Under the pieces are notes generated by a model that saw nothing but the letters and a program-made list of their open reading frames with translations, was not told the DNA's origin and did not search any database. A stretch of DNA of 64,000 nt from Zygnema cylindricum (Eukaryota; Streptophyta; Zygnematophyceae; Zygnematales; Zygnemataceae): positions 159,871-223,870 of the forward strand of contig JBBHKE010002834.1 in the NCBI GenBank assembly GCA_037447655.1, given 5' to 3'. The translations under genes were made by a program, and so were the position numbers. Shown piece after piece: positions 56,188-64,000 of this stretch; position 1 is the first letter of the stretch; each line of letters starts with the position of its first letter.

Positions 56188-57501
56188 CACCGCGAATCGT
56201 AATTAGAGTAAATTAGGGCGTGTCCCCATGTGTTCAAGTAAGGGTTTTTTTCCGTCGTTTACACAGAAAATGGGACTCCTTACTTGAAAATATTACGCCG
56301 TACGAAAAATGGGCAAAACTCAAATACATTTTGCGTCATCTTGGAACTTGAAAGGTACGACGATTTGGCAGTATTATCATCGCGACCCACTTCCACGTCA
56401 TCTTGACACTTGCAATGAAATCAAATCGCGACCTGCTTTTAATCAAAATACTACCCTATTGACGAATAGAAATCTTGGGTTGCACGCGTCAAAAGTTTTC
56501 ATTTGTTTTTTTGCAGTTGGGAGAATACACGAAAAAAAAAATGTTTGTCCGTTTGCGTATGTTGTCCACTTGTGGGCGTCTACAAATGTCATTTTGTACA
56601 CGTAGGCGATTGCTTATGTCGTTCACGTGTGGGCGTCAACAAATGACAGTTGGCGTGGACAGTTGTCCCAGTATGTCAAGAGCTCTTTGCGGCGTACAAA
56701 TGTCCGCAGTTTGTTCCGAGATCGTTGGCGCCTACAAATGTCAGCAGTTTGGGTTTCGCAAGTATTGGCGACGTGTACAACTGCCACATATTCAAAATAA
56801 TGAACGCGCAAGTAAAGATTCACATAGGCACACTTTGAAAAGTACACCGTAAAATCAGCGCTAAATTCCAAAATAACGTTTCAAAATATCGGTTACATGG
56901 GGACACGCCCTTACTCTAATTCGGTCGCTCGAAATTTCGACTCTATGACATCAAATAGAGTAAATGATTCTAATTTTTTCATTATTCTAATTTAGGTATG
57001 TTTAATTAGCGTAACAGAATTGTAATATAGGTTCGTTTTAAATAGTGTTGAGTACGGACGACGTTCGACCGTGCAAAACTGTACTTTTTAAAGTAAAAAA
57101 GTACAAATAATGATTTAATACAATCCCGCTCGCACGTGAAATCGGACTAAGCGAAAAATCAATCACATCGAAAAAAAGCCGTTCGCATAACTCTCGTCCG
57201 TCGACAGCATCGTCGTCAGTGTGAACATTAACTGACATTCAGCGCGACAAGTAATACTAGCGTCATAATGACGTCAAAACTATACGGACTGACAGATTTT
57301 GTACGTCAACGTAATTTAGTGTTTATAATTTCAGCGCGGATATTTATTGCCGACATAACCCAATATAGAGTACTTAAATAAATTAGAGTAAACTTCGACT
57401 GTGAAAAAGTTCTATCACATAAATTAGAGTTCATTACTCTAATTGTTTTTTTTGGTTTTTTTACTCTAATTTTTTCATTACTCTAATTACGATTCGCGGT
57501 G
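56188..57501. mobile_element. Mariner-like TIR element, TA target duplication
   Basis: CACCGCGAATCGTAATTAGAG at the left and its inverse at the right, TA on both sides (56,186-56,187; 57,502-57,503). The interior has repeated TAGAGT/ACTCTAAT motifs; no transposase recognised. It carries another element at 56,216-56,910, so without it the body is about 620 bp. Confidence 0.8.
56216..56910. mobile_element. PIF/Harbinger-like element, TTA target duplication
   Basis: GGGCGTGTCCCCATGT at 56,216 and its exact inverse ending 56,910, flanked by TTA (56,213-56,215; 56,911-56,913). 695 bp, non-coding apart from chance frames. It inserted 28 bp inside the mariner-like element. Confidence 0.85.
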
Positions 57502-58319
57502 TAGTTAATGAGCAATATCTTTTGAATTACGAAAACCTCCAAATCTAACGAAGATTTTATTTCCAGCAACGCGATGGTTAGACCATCTCGGCACAAAGCA
57601 TAATTGAAATCATAGTTCAAAAGTAGGTGACCGTACGCCCATACAATATGCCTATTGTACGCAAAACATACAATATGGCCTTAAGACCCATATTGTATTG
57701 GCCGCAAAATGAAATAAAATAGGGGCAGGGTTGAGTTGCACATCGATCGATAGAGAATTAAACGACATGTCTAAAGTTTGAAAAAAAGTCGGACAAAAAC
57801 AAATATTTCTGTGAGTTTTGAGGGACTTTTTATTTAAACCGCCAGATTCGGACGATCGGACGGTCTCTGATCAAAGTAGGCGATTTTAAAAAGATCACAT
57901 GAAAATCCCATAACACAACTTACGAAAGGACAATCTGTCATATTAGCGTCTTCAATTTTGAGGGCCACACTAAATAGAGCCTCAAATTGACCAACCAGGC
58001 AGTATGGGACGAAAAAAAAATACCCCACTGCCAATAATATAAGTCTCCGTACAACATCTGATAAGTCGTACACAAATTGTACATTCACACGGTCGAAACG
58101 CGGCTGTCGGACGAATATGTGCGAGCGGGATTTTTTACGACCTGGTTTTTTTTCCTTTTTAGAACGCACATTCTCATGCGTCCGCGGTTCTAAAACTAAT
58201 TTATTGTACTTTTTAACTTAAACAGGTACATTTATGTACGGTCTTAAACTGACCGTACACCACTCTATTTAAGAGACAACGTACTGAAAATAACCCTAAA
58301 TAGAATAAAGAAAAAAATA

Positions 58320-58401
58320 GAATGAACTACGCTAATGGAGAATAAAAAGCAAAAAAGCGGGACGGAATTAGTGTACACAACGCTAATAACGATTGGCGGT
58401 G
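58320..58401. repeat. Right end of another mariner-like element
   Basis: AACGCTAATAACGATTGGCGGTG followed by TA (58,402-58,403) is the family TIR (positions 58,379-58,401). No left partner was found in 57,504-58,320, which otherwise holds nothing I recognise. Confidence 0.5.
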
Positions 58402-58554
58402 TACTGCTAAAGTTTTAATGGAACGTAACTTGTACGGTGGTAATTTGAATTTTTTGGTACGGCTGCAGATTTTTCCCTTTTTTTCCAAGTTACAAAGGAA
58501 AACGACAGAAAATAACTGTAACTTTAGCACATGGGAAAGTGCCCTAAGCTACGC

Positions 58555-59990
58555 GATCGGCGGGGAAGTAAAACCTTACACGTCGTCGTGTTGCAAGTCC
58601 GCTATCCGTACGGCTGCGCACCTCGCAAGAAAGCGAATGACGGGATGAAGTCAGCGGAGTTGAGTTTCGTTTAACCGACGGAACCTACGAAGCGTCCACT
58701 TTTTCTCAAAAAAAGTGCAATGTTGCGTACTGTACTTTCCAGATGGTTTACGACTTCACCCTCACCAATAAAGTCTTCCACCTTCTAGGGGCTGACAGCT
58801 GTATGGATATGTCGGCTGGCTACTCCCGGCAAAAACTCTTGCAAAGTCGATGTTTTCGGATGTGTTCCAAAAAGTCATACGAAAAGCTGTACCTTTGGAC
58901 GTTTGTGCTGCTGACAGCATCTACCACGCCGACCAATGAGAGATAGAACAGCTGGCATCTGGCTCAAAACTTGATGGCCCTTTAATACCCCGTCGTGGAC
59001 ACGTCACTATGAAACAGTAATATTATTGGTTGATCATCTTTGCTGTACGATTATGCAAGACTATTTCAGTATTCTGTACGGAGGTGCTCAGATCTCCGCA
59101 CGAAGCGACCGGTTATTTGCTAAAAAAAACGGCATCTATCCGCCGTCGATCATCCACAGGAGGACAGCTGGACGCTATCATTGGTCTTCCGAAGATCCAC
59201 TTTTCGCTTACGATTGGTGGAGCTATAAAATTCCAAGAGCTGTCAGATGACGTATTTTACACTTGTGAGTGAGGGCATCCTCAGAAGTAATTTTGAGATT
59301 TCAATATTTGTCGTTTTGGTCAGGTTGTTCACGACTCACAAACTCCCCAGTTGCCGTTAGCTAGTTGCCTACGTGATAGTTTCAACAAGGATGACGCTTG
59401 TCGTATTTTCCGTACAAATCTATATTTCCAAACCAGAGGGATACAAAACCGCGAAGCAACGCTTGCTTGAAAAAACTATCCAAGAAACCAGGGCACTAAA
59501 GACCAAAACGTCCTTCCGACACATTTGTCTTTTTTGGTTGGGATCTTGCCTGAAAGTATAGAGTAGAGGTCCTTGACAGCCTGGATATCTGATTTCTTGG
59601 AGTTGAGGACAAGCATACTGACAGCTGTCAATCCAGTGGATAAGATGACAGCATCTCGCCACGCCGGAGAAACAAGAGTGAAAGCTAGCATTTGTACAAA
59701 CGAAATCCTTTTGTCTTTTTATCACGTTGTCTTTTTGTTTGTTTTAGGCCGTCCAGATCTGACTCTTTTTGGTCCACACTCGACTACAAGAGAAAGTGGA
59801 GAATTTTGTCGGTAAGGAAAAAAAATTGATCGGTTGTCCCGCTGGAAGACAGAGCGTAAACCGTACTGTTTACGTGTACTGTAATTAATTGAGCAATATC
59901 TTTGAATTTCGGAAACTTCCAAATCTAAAGAAGATTTTATTTCCAGCAACGCGATGGCTACACCATCTCGGCACAAACCATAATTGAAAT
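58555..59990. repeat. Dispersed repeat, copy 2 (empty site for the nested elements)
   Basis: Aligns with copy 1 at 54,846. At the place where copy 1 holds the mariner-like element, copy 2 reads straight from ACTGTAATTAA into TTGAGCAATATC (about 59,878-59,900). Confidence 0.75.
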
Positions 59991-61173
59991 GTACGAATGT
60001 TGACGACAGTAAAGGTTCGAGTTGAAAATCCGTACGGAATTCAACCATAATAACCAAACTGAAGAGCCGAGCGGTAACTCGCGCGTCGGACGATTACACA
60101 TTTGATTATAAGTTTATAACAAAAGGGAATTGACCATCGCAATGACTATTTTGGGGGTGCGCGCACTCAGTTAGGTCACCTTGCCAAAGATTGTACGGTA
60201 GTACAATTGCGTTTAGATTTGACAGGTAATCCGTCGAAAAGCTTTGACTTGCAAGAGATCTTAACAACCGTTTAAAATTAACAGCCGTGTGAATTGTTGA
60301 TCAGCTTTTGACGGTCGACGTTCACAAACCCGGCAAAATTTAACCGGTTGTTACAATATCTTTTAAGTCAAACTTGTCCAACGGATTGATTATTAAATCT
60401 AAACTCAACGGTACTATATTTAACTTGTACCAATCTGTACTGAAAACGTACAATCTTTGACAATGTGACGTAAGTGACTGCGTGCAACCAAAATAATCAC
60501 TTGATAATCAAATCCCTAACAATAACTTACCATTGATTCATACCACGCCAAAAATGCAATATTTACCATATGCCATATGTAGTTTGTGATTCCTTGTAGC
60601 TTCCTAATAAGTCAAAAGCAGCTTTGTGCTAAAGATACTAAATGTCTGGGTCTTAAGAAGCATTTTTATTTTGAAATGACAAAAATGAAAACATTATGTA
60701 AAGGTTGGTAGCAAATCAGGCGAATTTGAGAAATTTGTCTATTTCCAACTTTCTTTACTATTTATGACTGGATTTGTCCATCATATTCGATTTTTACTTG
60801 ATGATAAAACCTGATATTTATATCGAGCCAGGAATATTAAGGACCTAAAAATATATATATAATCGATTCTTTTAATTTTTCTACATAGATGAATTCCTTG
60901 TTTGATGGTCGACGTAGGTTGAGAAGACACCGTTCATTCATGACCTTAAATCTTCTATTTAGGAATTGCGCTAAATGTAACAATACCTAAAAAAAATTGA
61001 GAAATCTAAGTATACGTAAGAGTAGTATTTAATGCTTCCATCTCCTTTTTTTTACTTTTATTAAGCACATTTCCTAGAACCATTACATTGAATTCCCCAA
61101 AATTCATTCTTTATAAATCCCAATGTGAGACCCAATCTGAAGTTTTAGTAGTACATATAAGATCGTACGATCA
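59991..61173. other. No gene recognised
   Basis: A/T-rich sequence with no motif, repeat or convincing frame that I can name. Confidence 0.45.
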
Positions 61174-61452
61174 TTGCATTTCTTTATGGCTACAAGAGGG
61201 AGAGGTCCCAGGGTTTTCACACGTTACTTACGGATGGCTAAAAAGGGTATGAACAGAAGAAGGAGAGGGAATTTGAAAGCCATTTTTAGAAGGGGAGGGA
61301 GGTTAAGGGGGGGCCAAGGCGAAGGTGCTGTCCCCGTCACGGGGTTTTTATCAGCAGCTAAGTTCGTTTTTTTTTTAGGATCCACCCAACACTTTTGTTG
61401 GTTTAGACATTTTTTTTACCAACACGACAAAAGCATTTATGTTAGTTATTGA
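61174..61452 (+). CDS. Unidentified small basic ORF
   Basis: ATG 61,186 opens MATRGRGPRVFTRYLRMAKKGMNRRRRGN, strongly basic, followed by a Gly/Arg stretch and a hydrophobic tail, stop at 61,450-61,452. The N-terminus looks like a nucleic-acid-binding or organelle-targeting peptide, but I recognise no family. A possible donor (CGAAG|GTGCTG, about 61,320) would make it a first exon. Could be chance. Confidence 0.2.
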   Translation: MHFFMATRGRGPRVFTRYLRMAKKGMNRRRRGNLKAIFRRGGRLRGGQGEGAVPVTGFLSAAKFVFFLGSTQHFCWFRHFFYQHDKSIYVSY

Positions 61453-62327
61453 AAGTACAAATAGAATCCCGATTATTCTTTTAACACTAATTCAGCACCA
61501 CTAAATCTTGACCCTCGAACCTAGAAACAAATCAATAATTCTATGTTTTTCCTTTACGCTAATATGGGTACCGTTTGTCAAATACTCTAGTTTGGACTGT
61601 TTATAAAAAATGTACTTTATGAAATGTGTGTCTATACTAAAACTGCTCAGTACTTCGTACAATTGTATACACAAAAAAAAAAAAATGTCAACACGGGAAA
61701 TTGAGTGCATCGACACGAAAAAGCGCACTCAAAATTTTTTTTCAGTAAAAAAGATTGGGGGAAATCGCACAAACCTGTTCTGACATAATTGGATGTCGAC
61801 AACGTGAACACAAAATTTATCGGCTACAATATGGGGATTTATATCCCATATTTGGGGGAAGGGGTGGTTACATGGGAGCTTTTACTCCACGGATCCCGAA
61901 GAGTTTCCAATAAAAACGTCGTCCCCCGACAAAAAACCGTTTTAAAACAAAAAGGAAAAAATAAAAGAACAGTAGAAACAACAGAAATTTAACAACTGAA
62001 AGAAAAAGATTTACAAATTCCCATATCATTAAGCGGAGAAAACACAAAAAAAAATGCAAAACAAGCTGCAAGAAACAGAAAAACAAAAAAAAAATAGAGT
62101 AGAAAATTTATGAAAATAAAAACAATCAAAAGAGGAATATTGATGACACAGAACAAATGGACCCACCTCCTTATCCCTTACAAAAAAAACTAAAGCCACC
62201 CACAATAAATACTGTTGACCACAAAAACCTCGGAATTTAAACTCGAAAAACCTTGAAAATCCAGAAAACCTTAAAAACCCTAAAAATCGAAAAAATACCT
62301 CAATGAACCTCAAACGATTAAACGGAG

Positions 62328-62500
62328 GCAGGGAGGAAGGAGGGAGAGAGGGAGGAAGAGAGGGAGGGAGGGAGGGAGGGAGGGAGGGTGGGAGGGAGGG
62401 TGGGAGGGATAGAAGGAGGGAGGGCGAGAGGGGTAAAGGGGGAAAGGGGGAAAGGTGGAGGGAGAGAAAGAAGAACGGATGGATGGAGGGAGGTAAACTA
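62328..62500. repeat. GGGA/GGGAGG purine tract
   Basis: (GGGA)n-type repeat on the plus strand; Gly/Arg/Glu frames here are artefacts. 61,453-62,327 shows no recognised gene. Confidence 0.85.
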
Positions 62501-62739
62501 CATTTAGCGTTTGTTTTGTATTCATTACGCATGTTATTAGTTGTACGCTTTATTTCATGTGATTTATATTGCAACCACGCTTTATTTCGTTCAATTCGTA
62601 ATGTTCTGTGGCAGTATTCATTTCTTTCGTTCGACTCTTACTGTTGAGCGCTTTTCGATCCATCGCCTTGTGTTGGTAAAGTTTGTAAATATGTTTTGTA
62701 AATTTTGCGGAATGTACCTTTTCCTTCCAGTGTTCACTA

Positions 62740-63032
62740 CACCGTGTATCTCTATTAGTGTCACTACACCGTGTATATCTATTAGTGTCACTATAGTGTA
62801 TCACTATTAGTGTTAATGATTTCTTCCGACTCTTGAAACATCCTTTCTCCTTACACACTTGTCATATCTTCATTTTAAGACCGCCAGCGGGAAGCGGAGA
62901 ATCTTATCTTTAAATGGCAACCGTCAAATCCACTTCTGACATTTGTCTATAGAGAAAATATGACATGTGTATACAGAGAAAAGATGTTTTAAGTGGCAAA
63001 AAACAAAATATCACTAATAGCGATTCACCTTG
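62740..63032. mobile_element. Mariner-like MITE with reiterated left end
   Basis: CACCGTGTATCTCTATTAGTG at the left, GCGATTCACCTTG at the right, TA on both sides (62,738-62,739; 63,033-63,034). The left terminus is repeated three times in about 75 bp, unlike the copies at 49,262 and 56,188. The interior resembles the 49,262 element (GACCGCCA-type segment). Confidence 0.75.
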
Positions 63033-63106
63033 TAGTGTAATGTGAATATGATGCTAAGAAGTATACTGGCTTTATTATAAAGCGCGGTGGTGAACCATCT
63101 AAGTCC

Positions 63107-63430
63107 ATGGGAACAAAAAGAGGCACCAATATTAAAATGAAAACTATAGGTGGAGAGAAGCAAACAAGAAAGATAAGCAAGGCAAGATTACAAAACCCAC
63201 AAAAAAATGATAATTACAAACAAAGACATTCAGTACCCGAAAACTTGTTGTTTGTTCAATCGCTACACCAAGAGAAGTTATACAAGTTACACGATCGAGG
63301 GGAGTTCGTCATGGTGGACGAGAATCTACCGAACGCGACTAAAATATCTTTGTTGAATATATCTTATCATGCTCCCTTTTCCTCCCCTTCACCTTCGTGG
63401 TTTCCTGCGCTTACGGGGTTTAGGTGTTAA
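63107..63430 (+). CDS. Unidentified ORF, Lys-rich
   Basis: ATG 63,107 begins MGTKRGTNIKMKTIGGEKQTRKISK and runs 107 codons to TAA 63,428-63,430 with KLHDRGEFVMVDENLP and a hydrophobic end. No family recognised. No intron signals could be assigned; it could be an exon or chance. Confidence 0.2.
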   Translation: MGTKRGTNIKMKTIGGEKQTRKISKARLQNPQKNDNYKQRHSVPENLLFVQSLHQEKLYKLHDRGEFVMVDENLPNATKISLLNISYHAPFSSPSPSWFPALTGFRC

Positions 63431-64000
63431 AACTTACTGTACATATTGTACAATGTGATAGTACTTGTACAAATTTGACATTCAGATTGCACGCTTTCAT
63501 AATCTTTGATAGTTTTTAATATCTAAAAACAAGCTTAAGTGGTACCACTCAAAATAAAGCAATACACTTTAAAAATATTCGACCTTTTAAAATATATCAC
63601 AACCAACCTACGTGGCATCACAATTAGTAAGACATACATACAAGAGCTTACGAGATATAAGAGATATAACTCTCACACTCTTTTTATCCTGTTGTTGCCC
63701 AAACAGATCGGTAGGGAATCAAAGTGAGGCCCACTAACGCCATTTTCCCTCGATTCAGATGATATGTCATGCTACGTAGGTGGAGGAGTAAACGACAGTG
63801 CAGGAGACCAAACAAGTTTTTTCTGCTTTCCACCCACGGTGACAACGTTAGCCACAGTCTCCTCACAGAATACACGACTACCTCGATAGCAACCGAGCTT
63901 TGATACCTATTCTGATGATAGCTAACAATACTTTTAGGTGCCAAATCATTCACACAATGCAAACTTGACAAAAGACTTGCACCAGTAAAAAATAATCACA
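63431..64000. other. No gene recognised at the right edge
   Basis: Mixed sequence; a minus-strand frame of 95 codons (63,684-63,971) has no recognised motif. Confidence 0.4.

Larger units (their letters stand above)
54846..57620. repeat. Dispersed repeat, copy 1, with nested TIR elements
   Basis: 54,846-56,185 and 57,504-57,620 together align with 58,555-59,990 (copy 2; many shared stretches such as ACGTCGTCGTGTTGCAAG, ACGACTTCACCCTCACC, AGCAACGCGATGG). The alignment is interrupted in copy 1 exactly by the mariner-like element 56,188-57,501. No transposase or known protein is recognised; frames in both copies (around QLDAI-GLPKIHFSL) are similar but short. Confidence 0.75.

Noticed and set aside
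54902-59272. A conserved protein in both copies of the dispersed repeat (QLDAI-GLPKIHFSL)
   Set aside because: Similarity comes from the repeat as a whole; frames are short, differ in start and end, and match nothing I know.
62029-62574. Pro/Ser-rich protein on the minus strand
   Set aside because: Translation of the GGGA repeat; low complexity only.

Overview
The window reads as nuclear DNA of a streptophyte (plant lineage): plant-type leucine-rich-repeat coding exons with a conventional GT/AG intron, nested Ty1/copia and Ty3/gypsy retrotransposons, a miniature LTR element (TRIM), and many short TIR elements. A Ty3/gypsy element that carries a cytosine-5 DNA methyltransferase fits published reports of such elements in charophyte algae, so an early-diverging streptophyte is my best guess. 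That is inference; no marker gene fixes the species.

Layout. 1-3.4 kb: TIR elements and simple repeats. 3.41-10.26 kb: a block of bacterial genes whose closest family match, by my recognition, is Rickettsiaceae: ftsQ, a phbB-like reductase, an M48 protease, and virB10-virB11 of the type IV secretion operon. They are joined in an order and orientation no bacterium should have, carry frameshifts, and are split by plant retroelements. A TRIM sits inside virB10 with a 5-bp target duplication; removing it restores the reading frame across the site. This is an old bacterial DNA transfer, not a working operon. 10.3-20.1 kb: simple repeats, a decayed minus-strand copia element and a stack of PIF/Harbinger-like TIR elements. 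20.1-31.7 kb: two copia elements of one family (C1 plus, C2 minus) and the tail of a third (C3), truncated against each other. 31.7-40.3 kb: a Ty3/gypsy element in the order Gag, protease, DNA methyltransferase, RT, RNase H, integrase, PHD finger. 40.7-48.2 kb: a complete but decayed copia element (C5) with both LTRs, a near-perfect target duplication and a solo LTR nested inside it. 48.2-51.3 kb: no recognised gene, one MITE. 51.36-53.75 kb: the one plausible host gene, LRR - Cys-rich - Pro-rich - LRR. 53.8-64 kb: a purine-rich tract, two copies of a dispersed repeat (one holding a TIR element inside a TIR element), MITEs and two unplaced ORFs.

Themes. (1) A bacterial DNA mosaic archived in a plant-type genome. 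(2) LTRs that carry tRNA-like sequences: two different LTR types of the TRIM hold near-complete cloverleafs in sense orientation, and copia LTRs hold more degenerate ones in antisense. (3) A retrotransposon with both a DNA-methylation writer and a chromatin-reader-type finger. (4) Copia LTRs that contain the gag start codon, followed by a primer site matching the anticodon half of initiator tRNA-Met. Almost all mobile-element reading frames contain stops or frameshifts, so most of the window is fossil sequence.
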